A DNA stretch of 64,000 bases, taken from NCBI GenBank assembly GCA_034432795.1, contig DAOUBF010000044.1, positions 1 to 64,000 of the forward strand, read 5' to 3'. Shown piece after piece: positions 26,799 through 35,606 of the stretch (positions are counted from its first letter, which is position 1; every line of letters begins with the position of its first letter). The position numbers and the translations under genes are program-made. Below the pieces are notes generated by a model, which did no database searches, was not told the origin of the DNA, and saw only the letters and a program-made list of their open reading frames with translations. This DNA is from DAOUBF01 sp034432795. Lineage in GTDB: Bacteria > Chloroflexota > Anaerolineae > DSLN01.

Positions 26799-26903
26799 TT
26801 TACCGCAGAAGCCCGCAGAGGACGCAGAGCAACTCAAAAAGCACAAAATGACACAAAAACCTGGCCTGATTTCCTCTGCGCTCTCAGTGCCCTCTGCGGT
26901 AAA
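26799..26903. repeat. 105-bp element with imperfect terminal inverted repeats
   Basis: The ends TTTACCGCAGA...GCAGAG (26799 on) and CTCTGCG...TCTGCGGTAAA (to 26903) are inverted repeats of about 31 bases with several mismatches. The A-rich centre has no coding signal. It looks like a small non-coding mobile repeat between the polymerase-like gene and the transglycosylase gene. Confidence 0.65.
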
Positions 26904-26909
26904 TAGATT

Positions 26910-29450
26910 ATGGGGAAGGTCATGCACCGAGATCCTCTGAGAGCGATAATCGTCATAGCCGCCCTGGTATTGGCCACTGCCTGCACCCGCGCCGCCCAGC
27001 CTGAAGCCAGTCCTCCCACCTCCCTCCCCACCATCCCGGCGACGATCACGCCCCGCCCGACGGCGACGCCGCGCCCAACGCCCCTCCCCTCGCCCACGGC
27101 GACAGAAAGGCCCCCCAGCGCGACACCCGTGCCGCCCACAGCCACCGACACGCCCGCCCTGCTCACAGCCACACCGACGCAGACCGGGCTGGGGGACCCT
27201 GAGCCGACTGCGCCACCGATGAGCGAACGTCTGGCGCAGGCACAACGGCTGATGCACAACGGCGACTACGCGGCGGCGGAATCGGTCTATCAGGGGATTC
27301 TGGCCGCGCCCCTGACCGCCGCCGAAGCCGACGAAGCGCGCTACGGCCTGGGCATGGCCGCGTTGCGGGCCGGCGACTACGCTGCCGCAATAGCGGCGTT
27401 CACCGATTTCCTGAACCGTGTCCCCCAGGGCGACCGTGCCGCCGATGCCTGGTTCCTCCTGGGGGAGGCCCGCCAGGGGGCGGGTGATCCGGCAGGAGCT
27501 ATCGTAGCCTATCGCCATTACCTGGCGACCGCCGCCGTCGCCGATGCCGCGCCTTACGCCCAGGAGCGCATCGGGGATGCCTATCTGGCGTTGAACGCGC
27601 CGGGACAGGCCGCTACTGCCTACGAAACCGCGCTGGCACAGGCATCAGCAGACCAGGCGCTCCGCCTGCACGAGAAGGCAGGCCAGGCCTATGCCGCCGC
27701 AGGCAATACAGCCCAGGCCATCGCCCACTATGAAGCCAACCTGGAGCTGACCACCAACGCGACCACCCAGGCCAGGATGCTGTTCCTGGCCGGTCAGACG
27801 CTGCTTAACGCAGGCCAGGCCGAGGCGGGCTACAACCGCTTCCTGACGCTGGTCAACACGTATCCGGCCACCGCCGACGCTTACCAGGCGTTGATCGCCC
27901 TGGTGAACGCCGGCGTACCGGTGGACGATTACCAGCGTGGGCTGGTGGATGTGTACGCCGGGGCCTGCACCCCCGCCGTGGAGGCCCTCAACCGCTATAT
28001 CGCCTCCGGGCGCGAGGAACGCCGCGCCGACGCCTTCTTTTTCCTCGCCCGCGCCCAGGCTGGCCTGGGCAACACCGCCGAGGCACTGGCCGCCCTGGAC
28101 ACGCTCCTCAACACCTACCCCGCTTCGGCCCGCTGGGGCGACGCCTGGCTGGAAAAGGCACGCATCCAGGCCGGGGCGAACGATGTTCGTGCGGCCCTGG
28201 CCACCTACCGCGCCTTCGTTGACCAGGCGCCGAACCACCCACGGGCGCCGGAGGCGCTTTGGCAGGCCGGCCTCCTGGCAGAGACCAACGGCGACGTCGC
28301 TACAGCGGGCGCGCTCTTCCGCGAACTGGCCGACCACTATCCCAACCACGAACGGGCCTCGGAGGGCCTGTGGCGGGCGGCGTTCAGCGCCTATCGCCAG
28401 GGCGACGTGGGCACGGCCACGGAGTTCTGGCGCAGCCTGGCGGCCCGTGCAGCGGGCGAGCGCTCCGCAGCAGCGGCGCTCTGGCTGGGGCGGGTGGCCC
28501 AGCGCCAGGGCGACCCCCAGGCAGCAGCCCAGTACTTCGCCAGGGCGCAGCAGCTTGCACCGGACAACTACTACGCGCTGCGGGCGGCTGAACTGGCCGA
28601 GGGCATCGGGCGCGCCTTCAGCCGCCCGGTGACATTCAACCCGAACGTTGACGCGGCGGCAGAGCAGGCCGAGGCCGAACGCTGGCTGGCGGCGCGCCTG
28701 CAGTTGTCCCGCTCAAGTGGCCTGGGCCAGCTCAGCCCGCAGATCGCCGCAGACCCACGCCTGCGGCGCGGCCAGGCCCTCTGGCGGCTGGGGCTGTACC
28801 CCGAGGCCAAAGTGGAACTGGAAAACCTGCGCCGGGCCTATGCCCGCGACGCGCTCGCCAGCTACCAGCTCGCTCTCACCTTTCGCGACCTGGGCCTGTA
28901 CCGCTCCTCCATCCTGGCGGCGACGGCCACTGTGCGCCTTACCGGGGCCTCGGCGACCACCGCGCCCCGCTTCCTGGGGCGGCTGATGTACCCGATTTAC
29001 TACGCCGATCTCATCGTGCCGGAGGCGCAGAAGTACGGGCTGGACCCCCTGCTCATGTTCGCCCTTGTCCGCCAGGAGAGCCTATTTGAGGCCATCGGCA
29101 CCTCCTACGCCCAGGCGCAGGGCCTGATGCAAGTCATCCCCCCCACCGGCGCCTGGATCGCCGAACAACTCCGCTGGCCCAACTATCAGAACCAGGACCT
29201 GTACCGTCCTTATGTAAATATCATCTTCGGCACGTATTACCTGGCAGTGCAGCGTAACCGCTTTGAGGGCGACCTGTATGCCGCGCTGGCGGCCTACAAC
29301 GCCGGCCCAGGGCGCAGCGCGATATGGCGCCAGCAGGCCAACGGCGATCAGGACCTGTTCCTGGAACTCATCACCCTGGAGCAGCCACAGACTTACATCA
29401 AGCGCATTGCGGAGCACTACGCCATCTACCGAATCCTGTACGGCCAATAG
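26910..29450 (+). CDS. Lytic transglycosylase lipoprotein with TPR repeats (Slt70-like)
   Basis: An 846-residue exported protein. The signal peptide ends in a lipobox (LVLATACTR, Cys near residue 25), followed by a Pro/Thr linker to about residue 100. Residues 105 to about 680 are TPR-like helical repeats. The C-terminal SLT domain has catalytic Glu in FALVRQESLFEA, then AQGLMQVIPPTGAWIA and LAAYNAGPGR, the three standard SLT motifs. It should cleave peptidoglycan glycan strands, producing anhydro ends, at the cell surface. An internal ATG four codons later could be the true start. The next gene begins 10 bases after the stop. Confidence 0.93.
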   Translation: MGKVMHRDPLRAIIVIAALVLATACTRAAQPEASPPTSLPTIPATITPRPTATPRPTPLPSPTATERPPSATPVPPTATDTPALLTATPTQTGLGDPEPTAPPMSERLAQAQRLMHNGDYAAAESVYQGILAAPLTAAEADEARYGLGMAALRAGDYAAAIAAFTDFLNRVPQGDRAADAWFLLGEARQGAGDPAGAIVAYRHYLATAAVADAAPYAQERIGDAYLALNAPGQAATAYETALAQASADQALRLHEKAGQAYAAAGNTAQAIAHYEANLELTTNATTQARMLFLAGQTLLNAGQAEAGYNRFLTLVNTYPATADAYQALIALVNAGVPVDDYQRGLVDVYAGACTPAVEALNRYIASGREERRADAFFFLARAQAGLGNTAEALAALDTLLNTYPASARWGDAWLEKARIQAGANDVRAALATYRAFVDQAPNHPRAPEALWQAGLLAETNGDVATAGALFRELADHYPNHERASEGLWRAAFSAYRQGDVGTATEFWRSLAARAAGERSAAAALWLGRVAQRQGDPQAAAQYFARAQQLAPDNYYALRAAELAEGIGRAFSRPVTFNPNVDAAAEQAEAERWLAARLQLSRSSGLGQLSPQIAADPRLRRGQALWRLGLYPEAKVELENLRRAYARDALASYQLALTFRDLGLYRSSILAATATVRLTGASATTAPRFLGRLMYPIYYADLIVPEAQKYGLDPLLMFALVRQESLFEAIGTSYAQAQGLMQVIPPTGAWIAEQLRWPNYQNQDLYRPYVNIIFGTYYLAVQRNRFEGDLYAALAAYNAGPGRSAIWRQQANGDQDLFLELITLEQPQTYIKRIAEHYAIYRILYGQ

Positions 29451-29460
29451 GAGGTTCCGC

Positions 29461-31110
29461 TTGTCTGTTCTCACCCACCACAGGTCGGGGCGCCATGGCT
29501 TCCGCCTCCCGGCGTTGGTGCTGGGGGCGCTTGCGCTCGGCCTGGCTGCCAGTTGGCGCCTGTCCGCCCATAGGGGCACACCCCTGCCCTATCTCCCCAC
29601 CGAACCCCTGCCCCCTGGCGTCCAGGACAGCGTGATCCTGACGGACATGGACCACCCAGTGGCATTGGCCATTGACGCGCAGGGCCGCATTTTCTACACC
29701 GAGAAGGACACCGGGCGAGTTCGCCTGATCGTCAACGGCCAACTCCAGCCCCAGGCCGTGATCACCGTGCCCGTGCGCACGGTGGGCGAGGCCGGACTGA
29801 TCGGGATCGCCTTTGACCCCGATTATGCCCTGAACCATTTTATGTACATCTACCACACATCGCCCGACCCGGTGGAGAACCGGATTGTGCGCTTTGAGGA
29901 AGTGGATGGCGTCGCCCTCAACCCCACGATCGTGTACACATTCCCCCACCAGGCCAGGAGTTGGGACATGCACATTGGCGGGAACTTGCACTTTGGGCCG
30001 GATGGCAAGCTGTATGTGACCGTCGGCGAGGACGCCGTCCCTAACCGTGCCCAGGACCTGGGCAATCCGCACGGCAAGATACACCGCTTCAACGCGACGG
30101 TCCCTCTCTCCCCTCCACCCGACAACCCCTTCTACACCACGCCGGGCGCGGTCCAGAGCATCTGGGCGCTGGGCCTGCGCAACAGCTTTGACTTTGATTT
30201 TGACCCGCTGACCGGGCGGTTGTGGGCCTCGGAGAATGGGCCTACGCGCGATGATGAGATCAATCTTCTGGTCCCTGGCGGCAACTACGGCTGGCCGGTC
30301 TGTATCGGCCCCTGCGATCCCCCTGATCCCAGATACATTGATCCCAAATGGGGGTGGACGCCTGTGATCGCCCCAACCGCTGTCAAGTTCTACAACGGCA
30401 GCCAGATCCCCCAATGGCGAAACCAATTGTTCATGTGCAGTTTCCTTGACCGACAACTGCGCCATCTGATCCTGGACGCCGGGCGGCAGAATATCATTCA
30501 GGAGACTATCGTGGAGGGTGTTCCCTGCACCCTGGATATGGAGATAGGGCCGGATGGCTCCATTTACTATATTGAGGGCGGCGGCTGGTCCAATGGCACG
30601 CTCCATCGGTTGTGGTCGGCCTCAGTCTCCATTGTCAAGTTCAACGACCCGTATGGCGTCGTTCAGCCTGGGGAGCGGATCACCTACACCATTGGCTACG
30701 CCAACACCGGCAGCGATCCGCTCACCGGCGTGGTCATCACGGATACCGTGCCCTCCGGCACAATCCTGGACCCGGCTTCCGTTTATCCCACCGCCACCGT
30801 CGTGGCCGATCTCATCTACTGGCCGCTCCCCACGCTCATGCCCGGAGCCAGCCAGCAGGTGGGGTTCTCGGTCCTGCTCCCCTCCCCCACAACGACGCCG
30901 GCTGAGACAGCAACGCCGCCGTCATCTATGGCCCGCAGCCCCTCGCCCCTTGTGGAGTCCCCCACGCCGGTGGCTGGCTGCCCCGCCAACGCCCAGGTAT
31001 GCAACCTGGCCTGGATTTACACCGATCAGACGGGCCGCTGGCAGCCCAGCAACCCGGCCTACAACCCCTCAGAACGCTACTACATGCCGCTTGTACTGAA
31101 ATCTCCCTGA
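29461..31110 (+). CDS. Secreted glucose/sorbosone dehydrogenase-type beta-propeller protein with DUF11 domain
   Basis: A 549-residue exported protein. A TTG start at 29461 is chosen because GGAGG lies just upstream and the signal anchor PALVLGALALGLAAS follows; longer frames run back into the previous gene. Residues about 45-395 match the PQQ-dependent aldose sugar dehydrogenase propeller (GEAGLIGIAFDPDY, NLHFGPDGKLYVTVGED, WALGLRNSFDFDFDP). Residues about 400-475 form a DUF11 repeat (GERITYTIGYANTGSDPLTGVVITD). A Pro/Thr-rich stretch leads to the C-terminal tail YYMPLVLKSP, a pattern common on Chloroflexota exported proteins. It may oxidise sugars at the surface, with activity dependent on PQQ supply. 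Confidence 0.85.
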   Translation: MSVLTHHRSGRHGFRLPALVLGALALGLAASWRLSAHRGTPLPYLPTEPLPPGVQDSVILTDMDHPVALAIDAQGRIFYTEKDTGRVRLIVNGQLQPQAVITVPVRTVGEAGLIGIAFDPDYALNHFMYIYHTSPDPVENRIVRFEEVDGVALNPTIVYTFPHQARSWDMHIGGNLHFGPDGKLYVTVGEDAVPNRAQDLGNPHGKIHRFNATVPLSPPPDNPFYTTPGAVQSIWALGLRNSFDFDFDPLTGRLWASENGPTRDDEINLLVPGGNYGWPVCIGPCDPPDPRYIDPKWGWTPVIAPTAVKFYNGSQIPQWRNQLFMCSFLDRQLRHLILDAGRQNIIQETIVEGVPCTLDMEIGPDGSIYYIEGGGWSNGTLHRLWSASVSIVKFNDPYGVVQPGERITYTIGYANTGSDPLTGVVITDTVPSGTILDPASVYPTATVVADLIYWPLPTLMPGASQQVGFSVLLPSPTTTPAETATPPSSMARSPSPLVESPTPVAGCPANAQVCNLAWIYTDQTGRWQPSNPAYNPSERYYMPLVLKSP

Positions 31111-31231
31111 GATGGGCTGCGACGTGGGCTGCGCCCAAGCCTCCTCTCTTCCCCCTATGAGAACGCGGAGCGCGACCTCTACACATGAACGTTGCGCATC
31201 TCTGAAAAATCTACAATAGAATCGGTATTTT

Positions 31232-31264
31232 GGGACGCTTTTAGGACGCTTTTGGGACGCGGGT
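31232..31264. repeat. Three 11-bp tandem repeats upstream of a lipoprotein gene
   Basis: GGGACGCTTTT, AGGACGCTTTT and GGGACGCGGGT follow one another at 31232, 31243 and 31254, so equivalent bases are 11 bp apart on one DNA face. A -10-like TATAGT follows at 31269-31274. The 386-base gap (31111-31496) shows no gene; these repeats may be regulator sites for the gene at 31497. Confidence 0.6.
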
Positions 31265-31496
31265 ATGCTATAGTCTGATAGAGGTCAGGAGGCGCTCCAG
31301 CGGATGCAGCCACAGAGCAGGCCGCCGCTACCTGGGGAGGTCCGACTTCAACTTGACCCTGCCGGGGATTGGGTGAGGAGAGGAGGTGGCAGTTATCTCG
31401 CGACTGAGATGAGCCAGGGTGCTCGTTGAGCCAGATTGTAGCCCACAGCATTTACCGGCGCTATGTCATTCATTGAGAAGAAGGAGTCTATATGCC

Positions 31497-32237
31497 ATGC
31501 GCTCGCTGATGATTCTCTGCATTCTTTTGGCGCTCACCGTGAGTAGCTGTACCACCCCTGCCGCGCCGGTCACGCCGACTGTGGAACCGACCGTGCCTCC
31601 CCCCACCCCCGATCTGGCTGCGACCGAAGCGGCACTAAAGGCCAAAGTCATCGCGCAGGCCACGGCGGATATGGCCGCGACGCTGACAGCCATGCCCACG
31701 AACACGCCAACGGCTACAAACGCCGCCACGCCCAAACCGACGAACACCCCCAGGCCGCCGACGAGCACACCCGCGCCGCCAACCAACACGCCACGACCGA
31801 CGAACACGCCCGGCCCCAGCCCCACGCCACGCCCCACCAGGCCACCGCCCAGCCCCACGCCAGGCGCGATCACCGCTGTGTGGAACGTGAAAGGCTATGA
31901 GCAGTGGGGGCGGCCTGTGTTCGGCTGCGCGGCTTTTGACAACAGCAATCCCGTGCGTAAGTTCAACGTAGAGGTAATTGTCACCAATAACTCATCTCAA
32001 GACATTGAGGACTGGGAGTTTGTCTCCTACAACAACACGGGCGGCCAGGCCATCATCACCTGCTATTACTTCTATGGGGCCATCCTGCCCATTCACCCCG
32101 GGGAATCCAAATCGGTCACCTTTGCCGCCTTCGTGGAGCGTGACCAGTATGTCAGCCGGATGCGCATGGAGTTTGGGCCGCACAACGTAGTCATCCAGCG
32201 ATGCTTCTCGCCCGAAGGCGCCATTGCCGGCTGCTGA
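31497..32237 (+). CDS. Lipoprotein with long Thr/Pro linker and small C-terminal domain
   Basis: A 246-residue lipoprotein. The signal peptide ends in VSSCTT (Cys near residue 18), followed by a helical Ala-rich part and a low-complexity linker of NTP and PTP repeats to about residue 120. The C-terminal domain of about 120 residues (AVWNVKGYEQWGRPVFGCAA... ending SPEGAIAGC) contains four cysteines and a beta-rich pattern, with no family I recognise. AAGGAG precedes the ATG at 31497. It is probably a surface-anchored protein whose linker spans the cell wall. Function is unknown. Confidence 0.75.
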   Translation: MRSLMILCILLALTVSSCTTPAAPVTPTVEPTVPPPTPDLAATEAALKAKVIAQATADMAATLTAMPTNTPTATNAATPKPTNTPRPPTSTPAPPTNTPRPTNTPGPSPTPRPTRPPPSPTPGAITAVWNVKGYEQWGRPVFGCAAFDNSNPVRKFNVEVIVTNNSSQDIEDWEFVSYNNTGGQAIITCYYFYGAILPIHPGESKSVTFAAFVERDQYVSRMRMEFGPHNVVIQRCFSPEGAIAGC

Positions 32238-32272
32238 TCGGGGAGCAGGCGGATCGTGGGCGCTTAAACCAG

Positions 32273-32306
32273 CACAGGCAGTTTGGTCATGACCAAACTG
32301 CCTGTG
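32273..32306. terminator. 34-bp perfect palindrome between convergent genes
   Basis: CACAGGCAGTTTGGTCA is followed directly by its exact complement TGACCAAACTGCCTGTG, with no loop. It lies between the lipoprotein gene and a convergent small gene, where a two-way terminator is expected. No T-run follows either arm, so the role is inferred from position. Confidence 0.6.
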
Positions 32307-32330
32307 CCTGTCCTCTATGGTCTGTTGTCG

Positions 32331-32576
32331 TTACCGGGCTGTTTGACCGCGCGTGATGGCAGCCCGATACGCATAATAGATCCCGGCGCAGGCGATTCCC
32401 ACAACAATGGCGATCAAAAATGCCGACCCCATATTCGCCACGATGGCCTCCCAGGGGCCGCGCTCTAACCGGCCCACACTCGCCGTGTAGGCCAGCCAGA
32501 TCGCCCAAACCAACGGCGGCAGAGCCGACAATGCAAAACGCACTATCCGCAACTTCCGTTCTACTTGCTCCGACAT
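32331..32576 (-). CDS. Small membrane protein, unknown function
   Basis: An 81-residue protein with two membrane segments (about residues 12-32 and 48-70) and a basic C-terminus, so both ends are probably cytoplasmic. AAGGAG stands 8 bases before the ATG, which supports it as a real gene. I recognise no family. It stands alone and converges with the lipoprotein gene. Confidence 0.6.
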   Translation of the reverse strand: MSEQVERKLRIVRFALSALPPLVWAIWLAYTASVGRLERGPWEAIVANMGSAFLIAIVVGIACAGIYYAYRAAITRGQTAR

Positions 32577-32668
32577 AGGCAGATCTCCTTAATCATTCCA
32601 TCGCCGGCACGGCGGGCACCCGGCCGCAGTTGTGAATACCGAACTCCCAGCGGTAAAACCAAACCAGT

Positions 32669-32928
32669 ACCGGGCTTTAACCCGTTGACGCCAGGAGCAG
32701 ATCGCTATGCTGAAGCATACTGCATCCCCCCGCCTGGGGTCAATAGGACTTCTGGGGTGCATTTCAATTTTGGGGCAACTGTCAGCCGTCACCCCCTCCC
32801 TGCCCCTCCCCCTGGATGGGGGAGGGAACTCACCCCCTCCCAACCGGGCTGAAGCCCGGTACTGGGCGGGGGAGGGTGGGGGTGGGGGGTAACCCACCGG
32901 GTCATCTGCCCCAAATCTGATATACACC
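32669..32928. repeat. Compound interspersed repeat region
   Basis: The 405-base gap before the esterase gene is made of repeats: a CCGGGCTTTAACCCG hairpin near 32672, GC-rich palindromes at 32790-32890, an internal ACCGGGCTGAAGCCCGGT hairpin near 32845, and a tail ending in CCCAAATCTGATATACACC at 32928. The same tail follows GC-rich palindromes at 41010-41124. I see no gene here. Confidence 0.75.
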
Positions 32929-32981
32929 TGACTTCTGGGGTAAAGTTGACGCCAGGGCAGGCTGCTGGTATCCTTGGGCCT

Positions 32982-34058
32982 ATGCGAACATGGGGACTAC
33001 CTTACCTGGTCTTGTTGTTGATGTTGTGGGTGGCGCTGGGTCTGGCCTTCCTCAGCCCGCCGGACCTGTACAGCCCACCGGCCCTGGCCCACGCCCATCC
33101 ATCGCCCGTCTCCACGCCAACGTCGCCTGTCGTGGGGTCACCCACGCCGCTGCCACCGCGCCCCACCCAGACACAGGCGCGCCCAACCGCCTCACCTACA
33201 CCCACCGTGCAGCCGCCCACAGCCACGCCGCTCCCCGCCACCGCCACCCCACTCCCCACAGCCACGGCCTCCCCCCTGCTGCCCTCGCCAACGCCTCAGG
33301 CCTCGGCCACGCCGATGCTGATCATCACAGAGTGCCAGCCGGAGGCCACAAAAGGGTGCGTCAAGGGGGAACGCTTCACCAGCGCGCTGGAGGGGGAGCA
33401 GATCGCCTGGATTTACCTGCCGCCGGGCTACCCCCAGCCCGACCATCGCTATCCGGTGCTGTATATGTTTCATGGCTCCAACTCTGAGGATGGGCGGCAA
33501 TGGATCAACGTGGGCCTGACCGACGCCGCCGACACCGGCATCGCCAGCGGCACGCTGCCGCCATTCATCATCGTCATGCCGCTGTCGCCTCTGCGCGGCC
33601 TGTATATGTTCAGTGGCGGCGGGCCACAATCTTACGAAGCTGTCGTCGTCAACGATCTCATCCCCCATATAGATCAGACCTATCCCACGATCCCGACGCG
33701 GGAGGGGCGGGCCATCGGCGGCCTGTCGCGTGGCGCCTACTGGTCGCTGGAGATCGCCTTCCGCCACCCCGATCTGTTCAGGGCAGTAGGGGGGCATAGC
33801 GCCGCGCTCTCGGTGGCCACCGCGCCGCCCGGCTATCATCCCTACGACCTGGCCGCCTCACCCGCCATCCGTGACCTGCGCATTTACCTGGACACGGGCG
33901 AGAACGACTATCTGCGCGAGGGGCCGGAGCGCCTGCATGCGCTGCTTGATGCCAATGGCGTGCCCCACACGTATATCGTTAATCCCGGCGCCCATGATGA
34001 AACCTACTGGGCAGCCCATGTGGCCGAATACCTGGCCTTTTATGCTGCAGAATGGTGA
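32982..34058 (+). CDS. Exported alpha/beta-hydrolase of the esterase D/enterochelin esterase type
   Basis: A protein of 358 residues with an N-terminal membrane segment (LVLLLMLWVALGLAFL) and a Pro/Thr/Ala linker to about residue 115. The alpha/beta-hydrolase domain follows: YLPPGYPQPDHRYPVLYMFHG, then the nucleophile elbow GGLSRGAYW and a late GAHDETYW holding the catalytic His. The domain order fits putative esterases related to esterase D and ferri-enterobactin esterases. It is probably held at the outer face of the membrane. I start at the ATG at 32982 next to the hydrophobic segment. The substrate is unknown. Confidence 0.82.
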   Translation: MRTWGLPYLVLLLMLWVALGLAFLSPPDLYSPPALAHAHPSPVSTPTSPVVGSPTPLPPRPTQTQARPTASPTPTVQPPTATPLPATATPLPTATASPLLPSPTPQASATPMLIITECQPEATKGCVKGERFTSALEGEQIAWIYLPPGYPQPDHRYPVLYMFHGSNSEDGRQWINVGLTDAADTGIASGTLPPFIIVMPLSPLRGLYMFSGGGPQSYEAVVVNDLIPHIDQTYPTIPTREGRAIGGLSRGAYWSLEIAFRHPDLFRAVGGHSAALSVATAPPGYHPYDLAASPAIRDLRIYLDTGENDYLREGPERLHALLDANGVPHTYIVNPGAHDETYWAAHVAEYLAFYAAEW

Positions 34059-34082
34059 AATCGGCTGAGGAGGGAAGAGGGT

Positions 34083-35420
34083 ATGGTAAATCTCATCCGC
34101 ATTGAGGATATAGCCGCACACACCGGCGAGACAGTCACGATCCAGGGGTGGCTGTACAACAAGACGGACAAGGGCCGCCTTCAGTTCCTGCTTGTCCGTG
34201 ACGGCACGGGCATCGCCCAGGCCGTCGTCTTTCAAAAAGAGGTGTCCGAAGCGGTGTTTGAGGCGGCCCGCACCCTCTCACAGGAATCTTCGCTCATCGT
34301 CACGGGCACGGTGCGGGCCGACCCGCGCGCACCGGGCGTGCCCGGCGGGTACGAGATCGGCGTGAGCGATCTGCACATCGTGCAACGCGCAGAGGACTAC
34401 CCTATCGCGCCCAAGGAGCACGGCGTGGAGTTCCTCATGGACCACCGCCACCTGTGGATACGCTCCTCGCGCCAGTGGGCCATCCTGCGCGTGCGCGCCA
34501 CCGTCATCCGCGCCATCCGCGACTGGCTGGACAGCCATGGCTTCATTAACCTGGATACGCCCATCCTCACGCCCGCCGCTGCCGAGGGCACGACTACCCT
34601 GTTTGAGGTGAACTACTTTGATGACAAAGCCTATCTGGCCCAGACCGGCCAGCTTTACAACGAGGCCAACATCATGGCCTTCGGCAAGGTGTACTGCTTC
34701 GGCCCGACCTTCCGCGCCGAACGTTCCAAGACCCGCCGCCACTTGACCGAGTTCTGGATGGTGGAGCCGGAGATCGCTTTCTGCGACCTGGACCAGCTTA
34801 TGGAAATTGAAGAGCAATTCGTCTCCTATATTGTCCAGACCTGCCTGCACGAGCGCGAGAGGGAACTGAAGCTGTTAGAGCGGGACACAGCGGCGCTGGA
34901 GCGCGTCACCCCGCCCTTCCCACGCATCTCCTACGATGACGCTGTGGCCCTCCTCAAACGCCTGCGCGACGAGGCCACAGACCCAGAGCAGAAAGCTCTC
35001 CTGGCCTTTGAGTGGGGCAACGACTTCGGCAGCCCCCACGAGACAGCTATATCGGAGCAGTTTGATAAACCCGTCTTCGTCTATGGCTATCCCACAGCGG
35101 TCAAGGCGTTTTACATGGAACCCTGGCCGGGCCGGCCGGAGGTGTGCAAATCGGTGGACCTGCTGGCGCCAGAGGGCTACGGCGAGATCATCGGCGGCAG
35201 CGAGCGTATCGCCGACCCCGACCTGCTGATCCAGCGCCTCAAGGAGCACAACCTGCCGCTGGAGCCTTACCAGTGGTACATTGACCTGCGACGCTATGGC
35301 AGCGTGCCCCATTCCGGCTTTGGCCTGGGCGTGGAGCGCACGGTGGCCTGGATCTGCGGCGTAGAGCACATCCGCGAGACCATCCCCTTCCCGCGTATGC
35401 TCTACCGGCTGTACCCATAG
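34083..35420 (+). CDS. asnS: Asparaginyl-tRNA synthetase
   Basis: A 445-residue class IIb synthetase that charges tRNA-Asn. The N-terminal OB fold (VTIQGWLYNKTDKGRLQFLLVRDGTG) binds the anticodon. The catalytic core has motif 2 FRAERSKTRRHLTEFWMVEPE and motif 3 GFGLGVERTVAWICGVEHIRE. The pattern ETIPFPRMLYRLYP at the end separates AsnRS from archaeal-type AspRS. AAGAGGG lies just upstream of the ATG. It follows the esterase gene by 24 bases. Confidence 0.95.
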   Translation: MVNLIRIEDIAAHTGETVTIQGWLYNKTDKGRLQFLLVRDGTGIAQAVVFQKEVSEAVFEAARTLSQESSLIVTGTVRADPRAPGVPGGYEIGVSDLHIVQRAEDYPIAPKEHGVEFLMDHRHLWIRSSRQWAILRVRATVIRAIRDWLDSHGFINLDTPILTPAAAEGTTTLFEVNYFDDKAYLAQTGQLYNEANIMAFGKVYCFGPTFRAERSKTRRHLTEFWMVEPEIAFCDLDQLMEIEEQFVSYIVQTCLHERERELKLLERDTAALERVTPPFPRISYDDAVALLKRLRDEATDPEQKALLAFEWGNDFGSPHETAISEQFDKPVFVYGYPTAVKAFYMEPWPGRPEVCKSVDLLAPEGYGEIIGGSERIADPDLLIQRLKEHNLPLEPYQWYIDLRRYGSVPHSGFGLGVERTVAWICGVEHIRETIPFPRMLYRLYP

Positions 35421-35440
35421 CCTTATAGGGGGAGCGAACT

Positions 35441-35566
35441 CACCCCCTCCCCCCTCTGTGGGGGAGGATTGGGGTGGGGGGCAATGTCACCCCCTCCCTG
35501 TCCCTCCCCCATCCGGGGAGAGGGAATACACCTCTCCCAATGGGTGGGGTGTGTTGGGGTAGGGGG
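35441..35566. repeat. GC-rich palindromic interspersed repeats (copy 8, compound)
   Basis: Three consecutive palindromes of the CCCTCCCCC/GGGGGAGGA family between asnS and the first acetyltransferase gene, filling most of that gap. Confidence 0.75.
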
Positions 35567-35606
35567 CCTCGGCTCCCGGTATCGGGGTTTAACCTGGTTA
35601 TGAGAT

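Noticed and set aside
32589..32927. 112-residue frame on the minus strand before the esterase gene
   Set aside because: It is made of translated GC-rich repeats and has no ribosome site.
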